DNA of 64,000 nt, from the NCBI RefSeq assembly GCF_009996735.1, contig NZ_JAACYI010000001.1, positions 380,522 to 444,521 of the forward strand, in the 5' to 3' direction. The stretch's first letter is position 1. Each line of letters starts with the position of its first letter. The DNA comes from Cellulomonas sp. APG4 (GTDB taxonomy: Bacteria; Actinomycetota; Actinomycetes; Actinomycetales; Cellulomonadaceae). The position numbers were made by a program, and so were the translations under genes. The notes beneath the pieces are model-generated. The model was not told the origin of the DNA. It searched no databases and saw nothing but the letters and a program-made list of their open reading frames with translations. Below are positions 41,148-49,471 of the stretch, piece after piece.

Positions 41148-42607
41148 TCGCCGAACGCGACCGACGCCCCCACCGGCACACGCACCTGCTGGTTCGCGCC
41201 GCACAGGATCTGCTGGCCGTCGGCAAGGGTCACGACCGTGCCGTTCGTCGAGTTCCGGTCGCGCAGCCACACGCCCAGGCGGTCGACGCCCACCGCCAGG
41301 TGCGTCTTGGAGACGGATCGGCCCGGGTCAGCGACGCGGACCAGCTCGGTGACGTCCTCCCCCGCTCGGGGCGAGGGGTTGCGGCCCACCAGCACCGTGC
41401 CGGTCAGCGCGACCCGGCGACCGTCCGTCACGTGCAGCACGGCCGACGACGGCGCCTCGTCGGGCAGCTCGGGCACGCGGCCGCGTGCCGGACGCAGGCG
41501 GGTGCTCTCGACGTCGTCCGCGGTCCGGTCGCTCGGCGGCGGCGCAGGCGAGGAGGGTGCCGACGGACCTGGGACGGGCTGCTCCGTCAGGGGCTGCGCG
41601 GTGCGTGCCGGGACGGCCTGCGAGGGCTCGGGGCCGACGTGACGCTCGTCCGCGGCCGCGCCGGCGGGCCGGGACGGGCGCCCGGGGACCGAGGAGATCA
41701 CGGGAGCCGTCATCTCGGAGACCTCCGAGGAGAGGGCGGGTCCGGACACCTGCACGACGGGAGGTGCGGCGACCGGCGCCGGAGGCTGCGGAGCCGGGGC
41801 GTGCGCCACCTGCGGAGCCCGGGTGACGGCTTCCTGCGGAGCCGGGACGGCGGCCACGGGCGCCGGGGGTCGCGGGGCAGGGGGCGGGGGCGCGGCCGCA
41901 GGCCCGGGAGTCGCTGGTGCCGGCGCTACCGGAGCCGGGGCCGTCGCGGCCGGAGGCAGTGCGGCCGGAGGCGGTGCGGTCGGAGGCGCCGGGGCCGGTG
42001 GGGGCGGCGTCCTGCGCGGCTCGGCGGCCTGCTCGCCCACGGGCGCCCCGGAGCCCGCCGACCGCAGCAGCGCGTCGATGCGCGCGCTCGCGTCGGGCGC
42101 GGCCGAGGTCATCGGGTCGCGGCCCACGGCGACGTCCAGCACCACGCTGCCCGCCGCCTTGTCGTGCCAGCCCTGGCGACGGCCGGAGTCGTCGAAGAGC
42201 GGGGACAGCCCCACGAGGACCGGGCCGACCAGCGGCACCACGCCACTGACCCCCGGCACGAGCAGACGCACGAACGCACGCCCGAGCCCGAGGGGGCGAC
42301 CGGTGCGGGCGTCGAGCACGCGCAGGCTCACGAGCTTCTTGCCGAGCGTCCAGCCGCGCGTCCCCAGCAGCACCCACTGGACCACACCGACCACGAGGAG
42401 GACGACGCCTCCGACGACGGTCAGCACCGGGACCCCGGGGGCCGCCGCGGCGACGCGATCGGTCGCACCGGCGCCGACCTGCTCGAACAGCTGGACCGTG
42501 CCCGCGAGCGCGAAGCCACCACCCAGCAGGAGCGCCGCGACGCCGTCGATGACGGCGGCGAGCAGGCGGCGGCCCAGGCTCGCGGGGACGGCTCCGGGGA
42601 TGGGCAT
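41099..42607 (-). CDS. RDD membrane protein with C-terminal FHA domain (T7SS-linked)
   Basis: 502 residues. RDD domain with three or four membrane helices at about 12-150 (LGRRLLAAVIDGVAALLLGG, TLGKKLVSLRVLDARTGRPL), a Pro/Ala-rich linker of about 200 residues, then an FHA domain at about 400-495 with the phosphothreonine-binding residues in GRNPS, SVSKTHL and NSTNGT. FHA domains bind phosphothreonine peptides, so this protein could link kinase signalling to secretion. ATG at 42607 has GAAGGA upstream. It follows mycP by 125 nt, and a paralogue lies at 52317-53618. Confidence 0.88.
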   Translation of the reverse strand: MPIPGAVPASLGRRLLAAVIDGVAALLLGGGFALAGTVQLFEQVGAGATDRVAAAAPGVPVLTVVGGVVLLVVGVVQWVLLGTRGWTLGKKLVSLRVLDARTGRPLGLGRAFVRLLVPGVSGVVPLVGPVLVGLSPLFDDSGRRQGWHDKAAGSVVLDVAVGRDPMTSAAPDASARIDALLRSAGSGAPVGEQAAEPRRTPPPPAPAPPTAPPPAALPPAATAPAPVAPAPATPGPAAAPPPPAPRPPAPVAAVPAPQEAVTRAPQVAHAPAPQPPAPVAAPPVVQVSGPALSSEVSEMTAPVISSVPGRPSRPAGAAADERHVGPEPSQAVPARTAQPLTEQPVPGPSAPSSPAPPPSDRTADDVESTRLRPARGRVPELPDEAPSSAVLHVTDGRRVALTGTVLVGRNPSPRAGEDVTELVRVADPGRSVSKTHLAVGVDRLGVWLRDRNSTNGTVVTLADGQQILCGANQQVRVPVGASVAFGDYGFTVEPAPASPDEG

Positions 42608-42732
42608 GGCTCGGTCCTTCTCGTCGCGGGTGGGGGTGCCGGCGGGGTGGGGCACGACGTCGCGCCGTCACCCATGTGCTCTATCGGCACGTCCGGTGCA
42701 GGGTCTGAGCCCTCGCGGCCTGGTGCCGCGGA

Positions 42733-44001
42733 TCAGCGCGTGCGGCGCCGACGTGCCGGGCGCAGCTGGGCCACGAGGACCGCCCCCACCACGGCACCCC
42801 CGGCGGCGAGGAGCCACCAGGACGCTCCCTCCTGCGCGGCACCGAGCACGTCCTCGCGTGACGACAGCCGCACAGGCTCGGCAGCCTCCTCGGCGGGCGC
42901 GGGAGGCCCGTGCAGCGGGCTCGCCGGGCCCGGTGCCGAGCCGTCGTCCACGAACGTCAGGGCGTCGGCCGGCCGGACCACGCCCCACCCCACGGCGTCG
43001 TCGCGCTCCCCGGCCTGCGGACGTGAGGCGGTCACCATGAGGCGGTGCGCCCACTGCTCGGGGGTCTCGGCCGGGAAGGCCTCGGCGACCAGGGCCGCGG
43101 ATGCCGCGACGTAGGCCGTCGCGAAGCTCGCCGACGGCGTCTCGCCGCCCAGCACGCAGTCGCCCGACGAGTGGAACGTGGTCAGGACGTCGGTGCCCGG
43201 GGCGGCGACGTCCACGTGCGGTCCGTGGATCGACGCGTCGGTGGGCGCGTCGCCCGGCCCGACCGCGGCGACGCCCAGGACGCCGGGGTAGGCCGCCGGG
43301 TAGCGCGGCGAGTCGCTCGTGTCCTGCGCCGTGGTGCGGTTGCCGGCGCTCGCGACGACCAGGGCGCCGTGCAGGGCCGCCGCGTCGACGGCGGCGCGCA
43401 GCTCGGGGTCGTCGACCGGCGAGCTCAGTGAGACGTTGATGACGGTCGCGCCGCGCTCGGCGGCCCACCGGATCCCAGCCGCCATGCGTGCCGTGGAGGG
43501 CGCCGTCCCCTCGGACCGGCCCCTGTCGGTGTCCTCGACGTAGGCGCGCACCGCGAGCACGTCGGCCTCCGGCGCGACTCCCACCACGCCCGAGCCATCG
43601 ACGGGGCGCGCCGCGATCTGGCCGGCGACCGCCGTGCCGTGGCCCGCGGTGTCGGTACGGCCCTGCGGGTCCCCGTCGACCGAGACCAGGTCCGTGCCGT
43701 CGACGACCACGCTCGTGAGGTGGGGGTTGCGGACGTCGACACCCGAGTCGACGACGGCGACCGTCACGCCCCTACCCGTCGCGTGACCCCAGGCACGCTC
43801 GAGGTCGAGACGGTCGAGCACGGCCGGCCGGGCGTCGATCAGCAGCGGGACCTCGGGGTCGCACTGCGCGCCCGCCGCCGTGAGAAGGCCCGCCGGGACC
43901 GCCGCCGGGTGCGAGGCCGCCACGACGGCCGGGGTCGGGCCCAGCGCCGCCGTCGAACCCGCGAGCGCGAGCACCAACGCTGCGGCGTGCGTGCGCCTCA
44001 C
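42733..44001 (-). CDS. mycP: Type VII secretion-associated serine protease, mycosin
   Basis: 422 residues, peptidase S8. N-terminal signal (HAAALVLALAGSTAAL), triad Asp85 (VAVVDSGVDVRNPHL), His121 (TAGHGTAVAG), Ser292 (PSASFATAYVAA) and oxyanion Asn221 (SAGNRT). C-terminal membrane anchor (WWLLAAGGAVVGAVLVAQL) followed by a basic tail. The GTG at 44001 overlaps the eccB stop by GTGA. This is the mycosin expected in an ESX membrane complex. Two more divergent S8 proteases lie in the same locus. Confidence 0.93.
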   Translation of the reverse strand: MRRTHAAALVLALAGSTAALGPTPAVVAASHPAAVPAGLLTAAGAQCDPEVPLLIDARPAVLDRLDLERAWGHATGRGVTVAVVDSGVDVRNPHLTSVVVDGTDLVSVDGDPQGRTDTAGHGTAVAGQIAARPVDGSGVVGVAPEADVLAVRAYVEDTDRGRSEGTAPSTARMAAGIRWAAERGATVINVSLSSPVDDPELRAAVDAAALHGALVVASAGNRTTAQDTSDSPRYPAAYPGVLGVAAVGPGDAPTDASIHGPHVDVAAPGTDVLTTFHSSGDCVLGGETPSASFATAYVAASAALVAEAFPAETPEQWAHRLMVTASRPQAGERDDAVGWGVVRPADALTFVDDGSAPGPASPLHGPPAPAEEAAEPVRLSSREDVLGAAQEGASWWLLAAGGAVVGAVLVAQLRPARRRRTR

Positions 44002-45365
44002 GCGTCGGACCCGAGCGCCGCGGCCTCGCTGAGCTCGGGCCCCACGGGGAGCAGGGCCGCCCACGCCGGCGGGACGCGCGTGACGTCGTCGGCCGTGTAG
44101 CCGAGCCGGGCGAGCACCTCGTCGTCGGCCCCCGGGACCGCGAACGCCGTGCCGGCCTGGTCGACCACCTGCACGTACCCGGGCACGCCGTCGGACCCGG
44201 CGACGCGGATGAGCGCACCGGTCGCGGGCTGGACCGAGACGTCGGTGCCCTGCTGCGGGACCTCGACGTCGGGCGTGCCCACGAGCCTCACCCCGCCGTC
44301 GGCGCCCGTCCGCAGGAGTGCGCAGGCGGCGTCCTCCTGGGGCAGCGGGGCCGGGAGCGTGACCGGCCAGTCGCCCGGCGTCACGGCCTCCTCGGACGTC
44401 GCCATGCCGGCGATCTGGGCCGCCGTGACGTCGAGCACCTCGGCGCCCGAGCCGAGGCGGTACAGACGCTCGCTCACTGTCGTGAGCGGGGCGAGCTCGC
44501 CCGCCGCGTCGATCACGTAACGCTCGCCCGTACCGTCGGTGACCGCGACGACGGTGCCCACGGTCGCCCCGGGCGGAGCGCCCGAGCCCGCCGGCAGGGG
44601 GTCACCCGCCGCGCCGAGCTCGAGCGGTCCGAGCTCGGTCCCGGGTGCGAACAGGTTGAGCCAGCGCGCGCTGACGGGCCACGCGGGCACGGCCTCCAGG
44701 CCGAGCGCGCGCAGGACCGCGTCGCTGCCCGCACGCGGGAGGCGGTGGTGGCGCCCGCCGACCACGAGGAAGAGGTCGCCCGCGACGTCGACGAGGGCGG
44801 CACGGGGCTCGTCGTCGGCCGCGCCCACGGCGTCGTCGGCGGCGAGCTGCGCCGCGAGACGCCCCCCGACGCCGTCGTGCCACAGCTCGAGCCGCTCGCC
44901 CGCGCCCGACGCGGTGCACGCGAGCCAGCCGGTCGCGACGAGCCGCTCGGGCGGCGCGAGGTCGTCCGGGGCGCCGGGGATGCCGAGCGGTGCCCCGCGG
45001 GGACTGTCCGCGATGCGCGCGTCGTCGACCGACACCACCTGGAACTCGCCCGACGGGATCAGCAGGCGCGCGCTGGTGGTGTTGAGCACCGGGTGGAGCG
45101 TGCCCTCGACCGCGAGGTAGCGCGCACCGGTGTCGGTCACGACGAGCGAGTTGTGGTCCCAGCCCTGCGGCAGCGTGGGGCGCAGCAGGCCGAAGCCGAG
45201 GCTGCCGAGGACGAGCAGCACGGAGAGGGTCACCCCGCCGACGACGGCGCGCAGCGGCTTGCCGGGCTCGAGCTCGCGGCCGCCCGGGGCACCCGAGACG
45301 AACGCGGTGAGCAGACGGCGCCGGCTGAACGTCTGGGCCTCGACGAGGTCCTTCTTGGTCGCCAC
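43998..45365 (-). CDS. eccB: Type VII secretion protein EccB
   Basis: 455 residues. Short cytosolic N-terminus (ATKKDLVEAQTFSRRRLLTA), one membrane helix at about 39-63, and a large extracytoplasmic domain with the repeated segments typical of EccB. GTG start at 45365, only 4 nt after the eccD stop. Core component of the ESX inner-membrane complex, bridging neighbouring units outside the membrane. The sole eccB in the window. Confidence 0.95.
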   Translation of the reverse strand: MATKKDLVEAQTFSRRRLLTAFVSGAPGGRELEPGKPLRAVVGGVTLSVLLVLGSLGFGLLRPTLPQGWDHNSLVVTDTGARYLAVEGTLHPVLNTTSARLLIPSGEFQVVSVDDARIADSPRGAPLGIPGAPDDLAPPERLVATGWLACTASGAGERLELWHDGVGGRLAAQLAADDAVGAADDEPRAALVDVAGDLFLVVGGRHHRLPRAGSDAVLRALGLEAVPAWPVSARWLNLFAPGTELGPLELGAAGDPLPAGSGAPPGATVGTVVAVTDGTGERYVIDAAGELAPLTTVSERLYRLGSGAEVLDVTAAQIAGMATSEEAVTPGDWPVTLPAPLPQEDAACALLRTGADGGVRLVGTPDVEVPQQGTDVSVQPATGALIRVAGSDGVPGYVQVVDQAGTAFAVPGADDEVLARLGYTADDVTRVPPAWAALLPVGPELSEAAALGSDA

Positions 45366-45369
45366 GCGC

Positions 45370-46713
45370 TCAGACCAGACCGGCGGCGGCGACGCCGAGG
45401 GGCAGGAGCAGCGCGAGGGCGACGACCTCGATCGTGTCGGCCGTGCGCGCGAGCGCGACGCGTCGGCGCGGGGCCACCAGGCTCAGGCCGATGACGGCTG
45501 CCGCGGCCACGCCGGCCACGAGGGCGAGCGCCGGTCGCCACCCCGGGTGGGCCGCGGCGGCGAGCACGCCCGTGAGCGTGAGGCCGAGGATGCCCGAGCC
45601 CATGACCACGGCGACGTCCTGCCGCGAGTAGACCTGTCGGACCCCGAGGAGCATCCCGAGGTAGGCCGCGGCGACGAGCAGGGTCCCGGGCACGCCGGTC
45701 GCCACCACGGCGGGCGTCGCGACGAGCGTGAGGACCGCGACGGCGCCACGCAGCGCGATCTGCAGGCGGTGCCCCCGAGCCGCCTGGACGCGGACCTCGT
45801 CGGGGTCCACCCGTGGCGGCTCGGCCACGATCTCCTGCTCGCTGCGGGGCGAGACCACGCGCAACGGGGTGCTGGCGAGGGCGAGCCACGGGATGGCGTT
45901 CCCCGCGGTGACCACGAGCGCGACGACGACCGCGAGCACCACGCCGGGCTCCGCACCCGAGACCGCGATCGCCCCGCCGGCCGCGGCGAGCGTCAGACCG
46001 AGGGCACCCGGGGCGACGCAGATCTCTCGCCCCGTCCGCAGGGCGGGGACTCCCAGGAGGGCGACGACGAGCGCCCCGAGGCCGGACCAGGCCGCCGGGA
46101 GGCCCCACGAGGGCGCCTCCGGGGCGGCCGTGAGGCCCGCGACCAGGCCCAGCGCGGACGCGGTCACGACGAGGGCGGCCGCACCCGTGTCGTGCGACCC
46201 CACGCGCGCGACCACTGCCGCAGCACCCAGCACGAGCAGGGCGCCCACCCCGGCGACCACCGGCGGGAACGCGGACGTGGGCTCGGCGCCGAGCAGGAGG
46301 ATCGCGCCGGTCAGCAGGAACGCGACCGAGGCGAGCACCGCCGTGAGCGCCGAGTCGCGCGGGGTCCACGGCGCGTACTGCCCCTCGACCGTGTCCGCCA
46401 CGGCCTCGACGACGTCGTCGTAGACACGCACCTGCTCGACGCCCGCGCCCGGCTCGAGCAGGAGGACCGCTCCGTCCGGTACGCCCTGCGCCTGGAGGCC
46501 GCGGTCGGTGTCCAGCACGCCGCCGTCGCTCCGGACGAGGCGGAACCCGCCGTCGACGGTCGAGGCGTCGAGGAGACCGAGCGTCCGGGCGAGGCTGGGG
46601 ACGAGCTCGGCCACGGGGACGGACCCGGGGGCGCCGAGGTCGACCGACCGGTCACCCCCGCGCACCGTGACGCGCACGAGCGCGCCGAGCACGGTAGGTG
46701 TCGCTGCGGTCAT
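45370..46713 (-). CDS. eccD: Type VII secretion integral membrane protein EccD
   Basis: 447 residues. Ubiquitin-like N-terminal domain (about 1-95, VRVTVRGGDRSVDLGAPGSV to RVYDDVVEAVADTVE) followed by about eleven membrane helices. EccD forms the putative membrane vestibule of the ESX complex as a dimer. ATG at 46713 with GAAGGA upstream. First gene of the minus-strand eccD-eccB-mycP-FHA/RDD unit. A second EccD-like gene lies at 53687. Confidence 0.94.
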   Translation of the reverse strand: MTAATPTVLGALVRVTVRGGDRSVDLGAPGSVPVAELVPSLARTLGLLDASTVDGGFRLVRSDGGVLDTDRGLQAQGVPDGAVLLLEPGAGVEQVRVYDDVVEAVADTVEGQYAPWTPRDSALTAVLASVAFLLTGAILLLGAEPTSAFPPVVAGVGALLVLGAAAVVARVGSHDTGAAALVVTASALGLVAGLTAAPEAPSWGLPAAWSGLGALVVALLGVPALRTGREICVAPGALGLTLAAAGGAIAVSGAEPGVVLAVVVALVVTAGNAIPWLALASTPLRVVSPRSEQEIVAEPPRVDPDEVRVQAARGHRLQIALRGAVAVLTLVATPAVVATGVPGTLLVAAAYLGMLLGVRQVYSRQDVAVVMGSGILGLTLTGVLAAAAHPGWRPALALVAGVAAAAVIGLSLVAPRRRVALARTADTIEVVALALLLPLGVAAAGLV

Positions 46714-46990
46714 CGACGGTCCTTCGGTCGGCGGGTGTCGGCGGTCAGCATAGTGACGGGCGCACGGCAGGGCGCACGGCCGTCGGCGGGGCGGGGCGGG
46801 TCACCCGGACGGGCGATCTTCGCCGCGCGTGCCGCGGTACACGCACGGTCTCGTCCACAGTTCGGTGCCCGGCCTGCGCCGTCCGTGCCGGATGATCTAC
46901 GGTTTGGCCTGGCGCACGCTGCGCCGGCGACGGGCACCCTGCTCGGCGTCCAGGTGTGGCCCGCACGGGCCCGAGGAGGGGGAGGTGGCT
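46714..46990. promoter_or_regulatory. Divergent control region of the T7SS locus
   Basis: 277 bp between eccD (minus) and the WXG100 genes (plus). Minus strand: -10-like TATGCT at 46752-46747. Plus strand: -10-like TACGGT at 46898-46903. No convincing -35 elements; I see no gene in it. Confidence 0.4.
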
Positions 46991-47302
46991 ATGGCGGGCG
47001 AGGTCGCAGCAGCCGATGGCGCGCTCAAGGCAGGTGCCCAGGCGGTCGCGCAGTCGCGGTCGGAGCTGCAGCAGCAGCTCAAGGTCCTCGAGGGACAGCT
47101 GTCCGGGATCGGCAGCGCCTGGCAGGGCCAGGGCGCCGTCGCGTTCACGACGCTCATGACCCGGTGGCGCGAGAACGCCAACCAGATCATCAACGCGCTC
47201 AACGAGTTCGAGGGCAACCTGAACAGCTCGCAGAGCACCTACACCGCGGCCGACGACGCGCAGTCCTCGGCGATGAACCGGCTCACGAGCCGTCTCGGCT
47301 GA
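46991..47302 (+). CDS. WXG100-family ESX secretion target 1
   Basis: 103 residues, predicted helix-turn-helix hairpin with the WxG turn in GSAWQGQGAVAF. The C-terminal half contains a YxxxD secretion signal (YTAAD). ATG at 46991 is preceded by GGAGG. It pairs with the next gene as the expected EsxA/EsxB-type heterodimer exported by EccC. First of the plus-strand operon. Confidence 0.92.
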   Translation: MAGEVAAADGALKAGAQAVAQSRSELQQQLKVLEGQLSGIGSAWQGQGAVAFTTLMTRWRENANQIINALNEFEGNLNSSQSTYTAADDAQSSAMNRLTSRLG

Positions 47303-47325
47303 CCCGGACTGAGGAGCACACGAAC

Positions 47326-47610
47326 ATGAGCGACCTGAAGGTCAACTTCTCCGCGCTGTCCACCGCGTCCGCCGACATCACGGCCGGCGCGAACCAGATC
47401 GAGGCCCGCCTGGCCGAGATGGACCGTTCGCTGCAGCCGCTGCGTGCGAACTGGACCGGTGAGGCGGCCAGCTCCTACGAGGCCTCGAAGGCCAAGTGGA
47501 CCGCCGCGATCACCGACATGAAGGCGCTGCTCGCCGACATCGGTCGCGCCGTCGGCTCGAGCAACGACGACTACCAGGCCACCGAGCGCGCGAACGCCGC
47601 TCGCTGGTGA
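47326..47610 (+). CDS. WXG100-family ESX secretion target 2
   Basis: 94 residues, WxG turn in RANWTGEAASSY and a YxxxE signal (YQATE) near the C-terminus, which ends in Trp. ATG at 47326 with GAGGAG upstream. Probable partner of the preceding WXG100 protein; carries the signal most like that bound by EccC. Confidence 0.94.
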   Translation: MSDLKVNFSALSTASADITAGANQIEARLAEMDRSLQPLRANWTGEAASSYEASKAKWTAAITDMKALLADIGRAVGSSNDDYQATERANAARW

Positions 47611-47674
47611 CGTGACGGTCGTCCCCCACCCGCGGGTGGGGGACGTTCCGCGACGTCATCAGCCAGGGGGAACG

Positions 47675-48154
47675 ATGGAGGACACCACCGTGGGTCAGCA
47701 GGTCACGCTCACTCCCGAGGTCGTGCGGCAGCGGCTGCGCAACCTCGAGAACCTGCTCGACGAGCTCGACGCCGTGATCACCGCCGTGGGCGGTGTGCGC
47801 CGCAGGCAGGGGGCGGCCATGTGGTCCTCGGTCCCCGTGTGCCAGCAGTTCGCCGGGCGGCTGTCCGAGTCCGTCGGCAACCTGCACGGGTGGCTCGTCC
47901 ACGACCGCACGGAGGTCGGCCGTCTACGTGACGCCCTCGAGGTCTCCTGGCGGACGCTCGGTGCCGCGGACCAGGAGATCGAGGACCGGCTGGTCGCGCT
48001 GGCCGACCGGGTCGCGACCGGCGCACCGGTGGGCCCTCTCTACTGCACCCCCTACGACGACCCGGAGACCGCCACGACCGTCCCAGGTGCACCGACGACG
48101 AGCGCACCCGCGGCCGGGCCTGCCCCCACGTCATCCGTGGGCGGCTCGTGGTGA
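47675..48154 (+). CDS. T7SS-associated helical protein
   Basis: 159 residues; no named family recognised. Residues 10-110 look helical (VVRQRLRNLENLLDELDAVI, CQQFAGRLSESVGNLHGWLV), followed by a Pro/Thr/Ala-rich tail that ends SVGGSW. A YxxxE motif (YDDPE) sits between the helices and the tail, which suggests export by the T7SS. ATG at 47675 has GGGGGAA upstream. The next gene, a mycosin-like protease, overlaps its stop by GTGA, so the two may act together. Confidence 0.75.
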   Translation: MEDTTVGQQVTLTPEVVRQRLRNLENLLDELDAVITAVGGVRRRQGAAMWSSVPVCQQFAGRLSESVGNLHGWLVHDRTEVGRLRDALEVSWRTLGAADQEIEDRLVALADRVATGAPVGPLYCTPYDDPETATTVPGAPTTSAPAAGPAPTSSVGGSW

Positions 48155-49470
48155 CGTCGCGGTGGCTCGTCACGCACGGTGCATCGACGTTCCCGACCCG
48201 CGGGCGGCGGTACCGAGCCGTCCGCACGGTGGCTGCCGCATGCCTTCTCGTCGCGGTCGCGGCCCCTGCGCAGGCGGAGGGAGAAGCCGACGACCTGTGG
48301 TACTACCGCGACACGGGTCTCGCCGATCTCCACGCGACCGCAAGCGGCGAGGGCATCACGATCGCGGTCATCGACTCCCCCATCAACCCCGGCGTCCCCG
48401 AGCTGGCGGACGCCGACCTCATCGTCCATGAGCCCTCCTTCTGCGACGCCGACGGCGACGGGAGACGCGAGGCCGCCACGGCGACCACCGAGCGCGCGAC
48501 CCATGGCACCGGCATGACCTCGCTCATCGTCGGCAACGGCGTCGGCGCCGGTGGGCAGCCGGGTGTCCAGGGCGTCGCTCCGGGGGCCACGATCCGCTAC
48601 TACGCCTGGGCCTCGGAGGACCTCGACGCGTGCAACGCGAGCGCAGGTCCGGGCTCGACGGGTGCGATCTCCCAGGCCGTCGCGGACGGGGCCGACATCA
48701 TCAGCCTGTCCCTGGGCGGCCCTGACACCGGGCCCGACGAGCTCGCGGCGATCGCCGACGCCGTGCGTTCGGGTGCGATCGTCGTCGCCGGGGCCGAGAA
48801 CGAGGCCGGACCGTTGAGCTCCTGGCCCGCGTCGGCGAACGGCGTCGTCACGGTCGCGGCCGTCACGGCACTGCAGGAGCTCGACGCCGGCTACGAGGTC
48901 TACGGACCGGGGATGGACGTCGTGGCGCCCGGTGTCGGCATCCGCACGCTGCAAGGGCCGGACTGGACCACCTACCGGGCCCGCAGCGGCAACTCGGCCG
49001 CGACGGCCTGGACCAGTGGCGCCCTCGCACTGGCCTGGTCCGCCCACCCCGACGCCACGGCGAACCAGATCGTCCAGTCGCTCCTGCGCAACACGGTGAA
49101 CGGCGAGGGGCAGCTCGAGCGGGTCGACGACTACTGGGGCTACGGCATCGTCTCGGCACGGCGCATGGTCGAGGCCGATCCCACCACCTACCCCGACGTC
49201 AACCCGCTGATCGTCGACTCCCCCGACGCCCAGCCCCCGGCGAGCGAGCTCCTGCCTCCACCCGAGGCAGAGCCCGCACCGACGACCGAGCCGGACGAGA
49301 GCATGGCTTCGGACGACCCCACGGCCGAGACAGGGGTCGAGGTCAACCCCGGACTCCCTCTCATCCCGATCGTCGGCGCGGTCGCGGGCCTCGCCGTGCT
49401 CGCCGGCATCGCGGCCGCGGTGCTTGCCCGCAGGAAGTCGCCGAACCACACCCACGAGCAGGAGCGCTGA
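48151..49470 (+). CDS. Mycosin-like S8 protease, tandem paralogue A
   Basis: 439 residues. Signal peptide (about 25-43, ending APAQAEG), triad Asp75 (IAVIDSPINPGVPEL), His118 (RATHGTGMTS), Ser282 (RSGNSAATAW), Asn217 in AEN, Pro/Glu-rich linker and a C-terminal membrane helix (LIPIVGAVAGLAVLAGIAAAV). The Asp motif is DSPIN instead of DTG/DSG and the Ser motif GNS instead of GTS, so activity is plausible but not certain. GTG at 48151 overlaps the previous stop. Its closest relative in the window is the protease at 50953. Confidence 0.88.
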   Translation: MTSRWLVTHGASTFPTRGRRYRAVRTVAAACLLVAVAAPAQAEGEADDLWYYRDTGLADLHATASGEGITIAVIDSPINPGVPELADADLIVHEPSFCDADGDGRREAATATTERATHGTGMTSLIVGNGVGAGGQPGVQGVAPGATIRYYAWASEDLDACNASAGPGSTGAISQAVADGADIISLSLGGPDTGPDELAAIADAVRSGAIVVAGAENEAGPLSSWPASANGVVTVAAVTALQELDAGYEVYGPGMDVVAPGVGIRTLQGPDWTTYRARSGNSAATAWTSGALALAWSAHPDATANQIVQSLLRNTVNGEGQLERVDDYWGYGIVSARRMVEADPTTYPDVNPLIVDSPDAQPPASELLPPPEAEPAPTTEPDESMASDDPTAETGVEVNPGLPLIPIVGAVAGLAVLAGIAAAVLARRKSPNHTHEQER

Positions 49471-49471
49471 C